The notes under the pieces are model-generated. The model searched no databases and was not told where the DNA came from. It worked only from the letters and a program-made list of their open reading frames with translations. From Paenibacillus gorillae (GTDB taxonomy: Bacteria > Bacillota > Bacilli > Paenibacillales > Paenibacillaceae), in NCBI RefSeq assembly GCF_000513275.1, contig NZ_CBVJ010000048.1:1-51546 (forward strand): a DNA stretch of 51,546 nt, written 5' to 3'. This document shows positions 44,303 to 51,546 of this stretch, in pieces (position 1 is the stretch's first letter; each line of letters starts with the position of its first letter). The translations under genes were made by a program, and so were the position numbers.

Positions 44303-45679
44303 TTATATTTCTTTTACAACGACCCATGTTCCTTCCGCCTTGACCACTTTAACCGGTTTCCCGGATGCGATAAACTCGCCCGCGGTCACGACGTCAATCC
44401 GCTGGTCGCCGATTTGCGCTGTACCTGACGGTCTCAGCGGTGTTACTGCAACGCCCTCTTGCCCAAGCCAATTCGTCTTGCTGTCCGCCGACACATAGCC
44501 TTGCTCGGTAGTCAGCTTCTCGCGCAAAATAAATTTGTTCCAAATGCCTTTCGTTTTGTATTTGCGGATAACGAAATACAAAATGATGACAGCCAGCACT
44601 AACGCTACAACAAGCGAGATGAATGCGTTCATCGGATCTGGCGAAGCCGTAACGACGCCTGCAACGAGAGCGATGCTGCCAAGAATACCTAGAATGCCGA
44701 AGCTCGGAATAAAGACCTCAATCACAAGAAACGCGAAGCCCACGACACAGAGAACGACCGATTCCATACCGGCGAACCCGGCAATGTAGTGACCGAAGAA
44801 GTATAAAGCGAATGATAAAATGCCCACGATTCCCGGAGCCCCAAAGCCCGGTATGATCATTTCTAACGCTACTCCCGCTATGCCCAATACGAGCAGCGCG
44901 GTCATGACGTAAGGATTGACCAGAAATCTCGATACTTTCTCGGCAAGCGAAGGCTCAAAATCAACGACTCTCCGATTGTCCAGTCCAAGCAGCTTTATTG
45001 CTTCTTGAACAGAGCCAGCCTGATGCTCCGCATAACCGAGTTTAACGGCCTCGTCTGCTGAAAGCGAAAGAATTTGCCCTTTCGCTTTGTCGCGGCCGAT
45101 TTCCGGCAGCTTCAGCACAATATCGGGATCAACCATGGCCGCTGCGACGTCCGGATTGCGTCCGTTCATCTTCGCTGCTTCGCTCATTGCGCTCACCCAG
45201 TGCGAAATGATCTTCGGATTCTGAATCAGATCGCCTGAGCCGTTCACGACAGACGCGGAGCCGATCATACTGTGCGGCTCCATAATAATACTGTCTGCAT
45301 TAAGCGCAATGTAAGTTCCCGCTGACACGGCCTTGCTTTCTACGTAAGCCGTAGTGGGCACGCTGCTTTTGCGGATCAGCTCGCCAATTTCCTCCGCACT
45401 TGTAACCTTTCCGCCAAACGTATTAATAACCAGAATAACCCGTTCGGCCTTTGCTTCCTCCGCTTCCTTGTACGCCCGTTCTAAGAACGCTTTCAAGCCG
45501 GATTCTACAGTCTGCTTCACTGGAACGACGTAGACAGCGGTGCCGATATCGGCTGTGGTCTCGGCTTTCGCCTGCGATGGAACAACAATCAGACTTCCTG
45601 CCGCAGTAAGCATCAACGCTGCCAGCATCAGCATCGGGATGAATGCGGCTACTCGTTTGCGCCACCTTATCATCTGCAA
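44303..45679 (-). CDS. nfeD: NfeD-like membrane-bound serine protease (YqeZ)
   Basis: A 458-residue ClpP-class NfeD protein that acts with the flotillin FloA. A signal peptide/anchor comes first (FIPMLMLAALMLTAAGSLIV). The protease part has NTFGGKVTSAEEIGELIRKS and AVSAGTYIAL with the likely catalytic Ser, followed by SMIGSAS; about five membrane segments and the C-terminal NfeD beta-barrel (WLGQEGVAVTPLRPSGTAQI) follow. The start is the TTG at 45679, as GGGAGG stands 8 nt upstream; the ATG at 45706 lies in the sigma-W promoter region, and the ATG at 45673 is too far from the site. Confidence 0.9.
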   Translation of the reverse strand: MQMIRWRKRVAAFIPMLMLAALMLTAAGSLIVVPSQAKAETTADIGTAVYVVPVKQTVESGLKAFLERAYKEAEEAKAERVILVINTFGGKVTSAEEIGELIRKSSVPTTAYVESKAVSAGTYIALNADSIIMEPHSMIGSASVVNGSGDLIQNPKIISHWVSAMSEAAKMNGRNPDVAAAMVDPDIVLKLPEIGRDKAKGQILSLSADEAVKLGYAEHQAGSVQEAIKLLGLDNRRVVDFEPSLAEKVSRFLVNPYVMTALLVLGIAGVALEMIIPGFGAPGIVGILSFALYFFGHYIAGFAGMESVVLCVVGFAFLVIEVFIPSFGILGILGSIALVAGVVTASPDPMNAFISLVVALVLAVIILYFVIRKYKTKGIWNKFILREKLTTEQGYVSADSKTNWLGQEGVAVTPLRPSGTAQIGDQRIDVVTAGEFIASGKPVKVVKAEGTWVVVKEI

Positions 45680-45716
45680 ATAAGGCTCCTCCCTTTTTCT
45701 TTTCATTATACCCTAA

Positions 45717-45742
45717 TACGCATATATGGCCATTTCGTTTCA
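45717..45742 (-). promoter_or_regulatory. ECF sigma-W-type promoter of nfeD-floA
   Basis: On the minus strand TGAAAC (45742-45737), 16-nt spacer, CGTA (45720-45717): a perfect fit to the sigma-W consensus TGAAAC-N16-CGTA. The yqeZ-yqfA-yqfB operon of B. subtilis is a sigma-W target. A TATAAT further on overlaps the putative ATG at 45706 but has no good -35. Confidence 0.85.
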
Positions 45743-45759
45743 TTTTCGGCGAAAATAGC

Positions 45760-45788
45760 AAAAAAACACCCCGGTAAAGGGGTGTTTT
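45760..45788 (-). terminator. Terminator of rpsU-yqeY
   Basis: On the minus strand AAAACACCCC (45788-45779) with GGGGTGTTTT (45772-45763), 6-nt loop, then further T residues to 45760. Lies 20 nt after the yqeY stop. Confidence 0.88.
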
Positions 45789-45808
45789 CGTCCGAACATA
45801 TTCATATG

Positions 45809-46252
45809 TTATTGCAGAAATTGTTGTACATATTGATTTACTAGTTTACCGTCAGCGCGCCCTTTCGTTTTTGGCAAAAGTGCACCCATAACTTTTCCCA
45901 TCTCGGCTTTAGAAGAAGCACCGAGTTCCTGGATGGTCTGCTGTACAATAGCTTTTATCTCTTCTTCGGTCAACTGAACGGGAAGGTATTGACTAATAAT
46001 TTCAATTTCTGCTGTAAGATCTGTAACCAGATCATCACGGCCGGCTTTGCTAAATTCTTGGAGGGAATCTTTACGTTGTTTGACCTCACGACCCAGAATA
46101 TCGACCACTTCAGTATCCTCAAGAGGACGCTTCAAATCAATCTCCAAGTTTTTGATCGACGCGCGAATCATGCGAATCGTGGTCAGTCTGAACTTGTCCT
46201 GATTTTTCATGGCTTTCTTCATATCATCGTTCAATCGTTCGCTCAGGTTCAT
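45809..46252 (-). CDS. yqeY: GatB/YqeY domain protein
   Basis: A 147-residue helical protein with the domain found at the C-terminus of GatB, starting MNLSERLNDDMKKAMKNQDK and containing RLTTIRMIRASIKNLEIDL and the end GKLVNQYVQQFLQ. It may bind tRNA but has no proven function. AGGAGGATC stands before the ATG. It follows rpsU after 15 nt, the same pairing as in B. subtilis. Confidence 0.95.
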   Translation of the reverse strand: MNLSERLNDDMKKAMKNQDKFRLTTIRMIRASIKNLEIDLKRPLEDTEVVDILGREVKQRKDSLQEFSKAGRDDLVTDLTAEIEIISQYLPVQLTEEEIKAIVQQTIQELGASSKAEMGKVMGALLPKTKGRADGKLVNQYVQQFLQ

Positions 46253-46267
46253 TATAAATAGATCCTC

Positions 46268-46441
46268 CTAAAACTTTCTCTTACGCGCAGCCTCGGACTT
46301 TTTCTTGCGCTTCACACTTGGCTTTTCATAATGCTTGCGTTTTTTCACCTCAGCCAATACACCATCTTTTGCGATGGAACGTTTAAAGCGGCGAAGCGCA
46401 GCATCAATAGTTTCGTTTTTGCGAACTTTAGTTTCAGACAC
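46268..46441 (-). CDS. rpsU: Ribosomal protein S21
   Basis: A 57-residue 30S protein. The sequence begins [20 protein letters not shown] after a GTG start and ends in [12 protein letters not shown], the S21 tail. The GTG at 46441 is chosen since GGAGGGAGGG lies 7 nt upstream and it gives the normal length; a frame upstream of it is open but has no support. Cotranscribed with yqeY from the strong promoter at 46502-46530. Confidence 0.97.
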   Translation of the reverse strand: MSETKVRKNETIDAALRRFKRSIAKDGVLAEVKKRKHYEKPSVKRKKKSEAARKRKF

Positions 46442-46501
46442 CAGTTTTCCCTCCCTCCGAAACAGACCGTCCAGAGCATTAAACACGGTTTATCAAATTT
46501 C

Positions 46502-46530
46502 ATTATATGTCAAAACAAAAGGCAGGTCAA
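46502..46530 (-). promoter_or_regulatory. Sigma-A promoter of rpsU-yqeY
   Basis: On the minus strand TTGACC (46530-46525), 17-nt spacer, TATAAT (46507-46502): near-perfect consensus, fitting a highly expressed ribosomal gene. It stands 10 nt after the hit stop. Confidence 0.88.
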
Positions 46531-46539
46531 CTTACGTTA

Positions 46540-46881
46540 TTAAGGCAGCAGTGCACCAAGTTTTTCGCCGCCTAAAAGGTGGATGTGCAGGTGATAAACT
46601 ACCTGCCCGCCATCGCTGTTCACATTGTTGATCAGCCGGTACCCAGCCTCGTCAATGCCTTCCTGCTTGGCGATCTCTTTTGCCGCCGCGAACAGCTCCG
46701 CGATGACTGCTCCGTCTTCCGCCGTTACGTCATTCATCGTCGGAATATGCTTTTTCGGAATGATTAATGTATGTACGGGGGCCGCAGGCTGGATATCTTT
46801 AAACGCCAATACGGTTTCAGTCTCATACACTTTGGTCGACGGGATCGATCCTTCAATAATTTTGCAAAAAATGCAATCCAT
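46540..46881 (-). CDS. hit: HIT family nucleotide hydrolase (HinT-like)
   Basis: A 113-residue histidine-triad protein that likely hydrolyses nucleotide phosphoramidates. It starts MDCIFCKIIEGSIPS, with Cys residues as in zinc-binding HinT homologues, and has the triad HLHIHLLGG (about 96-104) near the end. Length is standard. GGAGGAGG stands before the ATG. It lies between addA's downstream gene and rpsU; B. subtilis has other genes here. Confidence 0.95.
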   Translation of the reverse strand: MDCIFCKIIEGSIPSTKVYETETVLAFKDIQPAAPVHTLIIPKKHIPTMNDVTAEDGAVIAELFAAAKEIAKQEGIDEAGYRLINNVNSDGGQVVYHLHIHLLGGEKLGALLP

Positions 46882-46991
46882 AATTGCCGCTTCCTCCTCC
46901 GTTATTATGTCCTGTTTTCATTATTATACGGGACTCGTCCCGCCGCATCAAGCCGGCTGCCTGCGGCTGTTCCTAAGCCGGCCTGCATTAG

Positions 46992-47027
46992 CGTTCAATT
47001 ATGCTGCATCATATGCAGCAATGAACG
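46992..47027. repeat. Inverted repeat after the gene at 47050
   Basis: CGTTCA-ATT-ATGCTGCAT (46992 on) and its imperfect complement ATATGCAGCA-AT-GAACG (to 47027) form a long stem around a single C. No T run follows on the minus strand, so its terminator role for the gene at 47050 is uncertain. It is preceded by two GCCGGC palindromes (46943-46980). Confidence 0.4.
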
Positions 47028-47049
47028 TTGGGCTGCTTTTTAACGGGCA

Positions 47050-47643
47050 CTACTGGCTTACTATGCTCGCTTCAAGCTGATCTGCAAGCTCCAGCCAGTC
47101 GATGCCGCTTGCTACTTGGATGGTCGAAATACGAGTCTCCGCCGCATCGAAGTTAAACTTTTGAATAATTTCATACTGCGTGCTCAAAGCTTCTTTGATC
47201 TTAGTCAGATCGGCAACCTGCTGCTCAGTCATCGGCTGCTTGAGATGCTCCAACTCATCGAGCGACTGGCGAATCCGCTGAAAATAGGAATTAATGCGCT
47301 CCACGTCCGGTTTTTCGCCCTTAAGCAAATAAGCTTCGGTAATAAAAGCCGAGTCCGCTGTGCTGCGGATCGTCGCCAAGTCGCCTTTTCCCGCACTTGC
47401 TCCTGGAAGCACGCCCAGCTCGTTTAGCTCCAGCAAACGGTTTGCTTCATTCAGCAGCGTCTCATACTGTACTTTCGTCAGTACCGCCGTTTCAATGATA
47501 TGCTGTCCGGTGCGGTAGCGCGTATCCTGCTTTCCTTGCAAAAACTGCGAGTAGAAAAATACGTTGCCAATCAAGCTGAACACAAGAAGCACTAGCGTAA
47601 TTGGCAGCGCGAGGGATCGTTTCCCCGCTGCTTGTTCTTCCAT
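47050..47643 (-). CDS. Hypothetical single-TM protein with helical outer domain
   Basis: A 197-residue protein: a short basic cytoplasmic start, one membrane helix (ALPITLVLLVFSLIGNVFFY, about 12-31) and an outer domain of about 160 residues that is nearly all helical and rich in Leu, Glu and Gln, ending LADQLEASIVSQ. Such a layout suits a membrane-bound sensor or helical-bundle protein. Function unknown. It starts 26 nt after addA and may be cotranscribed, with a weak GGGGA ribosome binding site. Confidence 0.65.
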   Translation of the reverse strand: MEEQAAGKRSLALPITLVLLVFSLIGNVFFYSQFLQGKQDTRYRTGQHIIETAVLTKVQYETLLNEANRLLELNELGVLPGASAGKGDLATIRSTADSAFITEAYLLKGEKPDVERINSYFQRIRQSLDELEHLKQPMTEQQVADLTKIKEALSTQYEIIQKFNFDAAETRISTIQVASGIDWLELADQLEASIVSQ

Positions 47644-47669
47644 GGTCTTTATTCCCCGCCTTCATCGTT

Positions 47670-50600
47670 TTAAAGTTTGACCGACTGTCCTCCATCGAAA
47701 AAGAAAACATGGCATTCCGCAACCGGCCGCTTCAGAACGGCTCCGATTGCCTCGGCATACAGCTCCAACTGGAAGCGGTGCCGCTCGGCAGCCCGCTCCC
47801 ATTCCTTCATGTAGATCCGATCGGTTTTATAATCGAGCAGCACCATTCCCGCTTCGTCTTCAAACAAGCAGTCGATAACACCTTGAATGAGAATTGGCTC
47901 CTGGTCTGCCCCGGCGGCATCCGGATAAACCCGGTTTGCCGGCAGCATACAGCTGAACGGAACTTCGCGCTGCACCCAGCGGGCGGCAAGCAGCCGCTGA
48001 CCGAGATGGCTAGCGAAAAACGAAGCAACGGCCTCCAGATCGATGGTTTCAGCCTGATGTGCGGTGAGCAGCTTGCGATCCTTCATGTACGCAATCGTCT
48101 CAGCCAGCATCGCCTCATCCACCGTTCCGCTTTGGAGCGAAATATGCTGCATCAGCAAATGGCTGACCGTTCCTTTTTCCGCCGCGGTCAATTTCTCTTC
48201 TTCCATGAACCGGGGACGGCGCAGCCGGAACGTTCCGCTGCTGCTCCCAGTAGTCTTCTCGTGGTTATCCGTCACTGGCAGCGGCAGTTGGGGCAGCAGA
48301 CCTGCGGTAAAGGCACTCTCCTCCATTGATTCCAGCGCTTCCGCATGAAGCCGTTTCATTTCCGTAACAGACGTTTTAGCCGGAATGCCCGCTGTCGCCG
48401 CATAATCATAGATCCACTCCAGCCTGCGCCGAAGCTCCTCATCCGGCTGGATTCCATCAAGCTGCGCAAGAGAAATGACACCTTGCAAGGTCGACTCTCG
48501 GTTGTCACCCCAAGCATCCCCCGGCTCCGTACCTGCCGCCGCTTCGATACCGAACATCGAAGCCTCCAACACGCCGGCCCGCCATTGAAACGCATGGACA
48601 TCACCGGTTTCGCTTTCACGGCCTTCATCCTCCAGCCGTTCAAACCTTGCAGACGCAAGGGGGCCAAGCCAGTCCAGATAAGTGGTCACTGCTGCTATGC
48701 GGAAATCATTCATGCGGCCTGCTGCATCGGTCGCCGCTTCCCAGCGGCGCAATTTCGTTGCCGCATCAGCCACAGTTCCGACAAGGAACATTTTTTCCTT
48801 AGGCCGGGTCAATGCGACGTATAGAATCCGCATTTCCTCCGCCAGCATTTCCAGCTTCATACGCCGCCGGATAGCCAGATAAGGCAAGGTCGGGTAGCTG
48901 ATCCTCAGATCAGGATCAATGAATTTCGGACCAAAGCCAAGCTGCTTATGCTTAAGAAAGGCTGCCCGCAAGTCCTGCTGATTAAATCCCTTGCCCAGCC
49001 CCGCGGCAAATACGACCGGGAACTCCAGCCCTTTGCTTTTATGAATCGACATGATCCGTACAACATCCTCTTGTTCCCCCAAGGCTCTTGCCGTACCAAG
49101 ATCGCCGCCGCTGTCGCGCATGCGCTCGATAAAGCGCAAGAAACGGAACAGGCCGCGGAAAGAGGTCGCCTCGTATTGCCGCGCCCGGTCATAAAGCGCC
49201 CGCAAGTTGGCTTGCCTCTGGGTTCCCCCGGGAAGTCCGGCAACGAAATCGGAATATCCGGTCGTTTGATAGATGCTGGCGATCAGATCGGCCAACGCTC
49301 CCTGCCGGGCTTCGCCGCGCCAACGCTCCAGCCGCTCCAGGAAGAGCATCAGCTTGCGCCGCGTCTCTTCCGGCAGCCTCATATCCGCTGTGGCCTGCTG
49401 TACCGCGTCGTAGTAGGAGGCGCGTCCACCGTTGATCCGTATGAGCGCCAGTTCCTCCGCATTTAAGCCGAACAGCGGTGAGCGAAGTGTGCCTGCAAGG
49501 GGGATATCCTGATAAGGGTTGTCAATGACCCGCAATAGCGACAGAATCGTCTCGACTTCCGTTGCGTCGAAATAACCGCTGCTGAGTTCGGCATAAGCCG
49601 GGATACCCGCCGCCTGCAGCTCTTCGATCATAATCGGTGCCCATTGCTGCGTGGCGCGAAGAAGAATAACGATATCACGCCATTGCAGCGGACGGCTCTC
49701 CCGTCTCTTTCCGTCATACACCCGGAACCCTTCGCCCAGCAGGGAGCGGATTCGCTGTGCAATCCAGCGGGCCTCGAGCTGCGCTGTCTGCAGATCGGCC
49801 GCCGAATCCTGCCGGCTTTCGCCTTCGCCTTCGGAATCCCCCTCCTCATCTGCCGCCGGCTCTTCATATTCGGTATCCGGCAAAGAGGAGGATTTGTCGA
49901 TAACAGCAAGCTCTACCTCGAAGCTGTCTTTCCTGACGGGCTCGGGATATGAAGCACCGCACACCAGTTCCGCCCGCTCATCATAATCCATTTCCGCCAC
50001 CGACTCGCGCATAATGGCCCGGAATACGTCATTGACGCCGTCGACAACCTCTTGCCGGCTGCGGAAATTGCGGGCCAGATCGATACGCAGGCCGTGACTG
50101 CCGTCGCTGCCGTAAGTCCGGTACTTGTGCATGAACAGTCCCGGCTCAGCCAGCCGGAACCGGTAGATGCTTTGTTTAACATCGCCAACCATGAAACGGT
50201 TGCCTGTTTCGGGATTAGCGATTAAAGAGACGATCGCTTCCTGAACCATATTCGTATCCTGATATTCATCCAGCAATATTTCATCGAATTGCCGCTGATA
50301 TTCAAGCGCTGCGGCGGAAGGCACAGCTTGTTCCGGCGTTGATGCCGGATCACGTAAAATGCGCAGGCAGTAATGCTCCAGATCGCCAAAATCAAGCAGG
50401 CCCTTCTCACGCTTTGCCGACTCGTAGCGGACGCCAAAGTCAATGACGAGTTCCGCCAGCGCGCTCATTAACGGCGCCAGTTCCTGCAGCTCTACCGCAA
50501 ATTGCTCTGCCGAACGGCCAAACAGCTCGTCCGCCAATGAGCCGACTAGCTTCTTAGCCTGCTCACGGAGCTCCTTGGCCTGCTCCTGCAGCGATTTATC

Positions 50601-51509
50601 GTATTCATCGCCGCGCATCGCCTTCAGCTTCCCGAAGGCAACCGCCTGAAACGGTTCAAACCACTGCTCCCAATCAGACGATCGGACCGTCTCCAGCAAA
50701 CCCGACACGAGCTGCAGATCATCCTCGAATGCCGCTGCATAAGGTGCGGGACCGGCAGGCGCCTTCGTAAGGTCCAGTGCCTGCAGGAGCAGCGATTCGG
50801 CACCTGCCAGTGTTAGCTCGACATCAAGCCGCAAGCTGGCAATCCACTCGCTTCCCCTTAGCGCATCAATTCCGCTCACATCAAAGCTGGCCGCCATCAG
50901 CCGCAGCCAATGTGCAGGCCAAGGGTGGCTTTGGGCAAAATCATACAGCTGCTGGACAAGCCGGTATAACGGCTCATCGCCACGCTCGCCGCCGAATCGA
51001 TCGGCGAGACGCAGAAACGCGCCCCCATCGCCGGCGCCTTCATACTTATCCTCAAACAGCTGATCAAGAACATCGATCCGCATCAGCTCACTTTCCGTTT
51101 CATTCGCGATACGGAAGCCAGGATCAAGACCAATCAGCGGATAGTACCGTCTAATCACGTCTAGACAGAAGGAATGGAGCGTCGTTATTGACGCACGGTT
51201 CATAAGCGCAAGTTGACGGCGCAAATGCTCAGATTGCGGCTGCCGCTCCAGTTCCTTCTCCAGCGCCAGACGAATCCGGTCTTTCATTTCCGCAGCAGCG
51301 GCTTTCGTGAAGGTAGCAACGAGCAGCCGGTCCACGTCGGACGAGGAGGAGATCTTCCGGATGATCCGCTCGACGAGTACTGCCGTCTTCCCGGAGCCGG
51401 CGGCAGCTGCGACAAGGACGTCCGAGCCCTCTGTTACGATCGCTTGCCATTGGTCATCCGTCCATGTGCTATTCTCCGGTTTTGCCGGAATATCAATCGG
51501 TCTCTCCAT
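47670..51509 (-). CDS. addA: ATP-dependent helicase/nuclease subunit A
   Basis: The 1279-residue AddA subunit of the AddAB helicase-nuclease, which processes DNA double-strand breaks for RecA (B. subtilis AddA 1232). The SF1A helicase core has Walker A AAAAGSGKT (34-42), the UvrD motif ILLDEYQDTNMVQE, MVGDVKQSIYRFR and later VRIMSIHKSKGLEFPVVF. The C-terminal RecB-type nuclease has GVIDCLFEDEAGMVLLDYKTDR with the Asp and Lys active residues. Start ATG with AAGGAGG 8 nt upstream. Normal addB-addA order: the stop of addB seems to overlap this start. Confidence 0.97.
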   Translation of the reverse strand: MERPIDIPAKPENSTWTDDQWQAIVTEGSDVLVAAAAGSGKTAVLVERIIRKISSSSDVDRLLVATFTKAAAAEMKDRIRLALEKELERQPQSEHLRRQLALMNRASITTLHSFCLDVIRRYYPLIGLDPGFRIANETESELMRIDVLDQLFEDKYEGAGDGGAFLRLADRFGGERGDEPLYRLVQQLYDFAQSHPWPAHWLRLMAASFDVSGIDALRGSEWIASLRLDVELTLAGAESLLLQALDLTKAPAGPAPYAAAFEDDLQLVSGLLETVRSSDWEQWFEPFQAVAFGKLKAMRGDEYDKSLQEQAKELREQAKKLVGSLADELFGRSAEQFAVELQELAPLMSALAELVIDFGVRYESAKREKGLLDFGDLEHYCLRILRDPASTPEQAVPSAAALEYQRQFDEILLDEYQDTNMVQEAIVSLIANPETGNRFMVGDVKQSIYRFRLAEPGLFMHKYRTYGSDGSHGLRIDLARNFRSRQEVVDGVNDVFRAIMRESVAEMDYDERAELVCGASYPEPVRKDSFEVELAVIDKSSSLPDTEYEEPAADEEGDSEGEGESRQDSAADLQTAQLEARWIAQRIRSLLGEGFRVYDGKRRESRPLQWRDIVILLRATQQWAPIMIEELQAAGIPAYAELSSGYFDATEVETILSLLRVIDNPYQDIPLAGTLRSPLFGLNAEELALIRINGGRASYYDAVQQATADMRLPEETRRKLMLFLERLERWRGEARQGALADLIASIYQTTGYSDFVAGLPGGTQRQANLRALYDRARQYEATSFRGLFRFLRFIERMRDSGGDLGTARALGEQEDVVRIMSIHKSKGLEFPVVFAAGLGKGFNQQDLRAAFLKHKQLGFGPKFIDPDLRISYPTLPYLAIRRRMKLEMLAEEMRILYVALTRPKEKMFLVGTVADAATKLRRWEAATDAAGRMNDFRIAAVTTYLDWLGPLASARFERLEDEGRESETGDVHAFQWRAGVLEASMFGIEAAAGTEPGDAWGDNRESTLQGVISLAQLDGIQPDEELRRRLEWIYDYAATAGIPAKTSVTEMKRLHAEALESMEESAFTAGLLPQLPLPVTDNHEKTTGSSSGTFRLRRPRFMEEEKLTAAEKGTVSHLLMQHISLQSGTVDEAMLAETIAYMKDRKLLTAHQAETIDLEAVASFFASHLGQRLLAARWVQREVPFSCMLPANRVYPDAAGADQEPILIQGVIDCLFEDEAGMVLLDYKTDRIYMKEWERAAERHRFQLELYAEAIGAVLKRPVAECHVFFFDGGQSVKL

Positions 51510-51546
51510 GCTCGTCCTCCTTCCCTTCCAGTTGCCGCCAGACTTC
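51493..51546 (-). CDS. addB: C-terminal end of addB (partial)
   Basis: Upstream of addA on the minus strand an open frame (EVWRQLEGKEDEHGETD then TGA at 51495-51493) runs out of the window. In Bacillota addB precedes addA, and a 17-nt overlap with the addA start is plausible. Only 17 residues are visible, too few to identify the protein by sequence, so the call rests on context. Confidence 0.45.
   Translation of the reverse strand, partial: EVWRQLEGKEDEHGETD

Noticed and set aside
45704..45706. ATG start of nfeD
   Set aside because: It lies about 10 nt downstream of the predicted sigma-W start and has no ribosome binding site, while GGGAGG lies 8 nt before the TTG at 45679.
46992..47027. 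Terminator for the gene at 47050
   Set aside because: The stem is long, but no T run follows on the minus strand; kept only as an inverted repeat of unknown role.

Overview
The window reads as chromosomal DNA of a Bacillota bacterium, most likely Paenibacillus or a close relative. The evidence is the gene order yqeY-nfeD-floA-yqfC-yqfD-phoH-pgpH-ybeY-dgkA-cdd-era-yqzL-recO-glyQS-yqfL-yqxD-dnaG-sigA, which is the Bacillus subtilis core order, together with sporulation genes (yqfC, yqfD), a class of strong Shine-Dalgarno sites (GGAGG), frequent TTG starts and a base composition near 50% GC. No phage, IS element, CRISPR array, tRNA or rRNA was seen.

Layout. (1) 40-7726, minus strand: a glycogen operon glgB-glgC-glgD-glgA followed by a GH15 glucoamylase-like gene, where B. 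subtilis has glgP. (2) 7873-20433: accessory genes: a small zinc-ribbon protein, a PAS-PAS-XRE regulator, helD, a queuosine-precursor transporter behind a preQ1-I riboswitch, a membrane-anchored alpha/beta hydrolase coupled to an orphan ABC ATPase, the small alarmone synthetase sasA, a DUF1540 gene with its ribosome binding site buried in a hairpin, ypuI and a subtilisin-like protease. (3) 16818-17007 and 20610-20800: two inverted copies of a four-hairpin repeat element, each lying between convergent genes, plus a second repeated block beside each. (4) 21701-22114: RNase P RNA, apparently of type A. (5) 22202-51546, minus strand: the conserved housekeeping block (yqfO, trmK, sigA, dnaG, yqxD, yqfL, glyS, glyQ with a T-box leader, an MFS transporter, recO, yqzL, era, cdd, dgkA, ybeY, pgpH, phoH, yqfD, yqfC, floA, nfeD, yqeY, rpsU, hit, addA and the tail of addB).

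How the genes work together. The first operon makes ADP-glucose (GlgC/GlgD), polymerises it (GlgA), branches it (GlgB) and may trim alpha-glucans through the GH15 enzyme. The housekeeping block holds the macromolecular synthesis genes (primase, sigma-A, glycyl-tRNA synthetase, S21), ribosome maturation (Era, YbeY), recombination (RecO, AddAB), c-di-AMP breakdown (PgpH) and membrane microdomain proteins (FloA, NfeD). Recognisable promoters give part of the regulation: sigma-A boxes with 17-nt spacers before glgB, the PAS-XRE gene, the queuosine transporter, rnpB, glyQ and rpsU; a textbook ECF sigma-W-type promoter before nfeD-floA; and a sigma-E-type promoter before yqfCD.

Most notable observations: the duplicated four-hairpin element with conserved 51/62/51-nt spacing; recO broken by one base in a T7 run that is also a -1 slippery site; type A RNase P RNA in a Bacilli-like genome; the hairpin that masks the DUF1540 ribosome binding site; and the GH15 gene in place of glgP.
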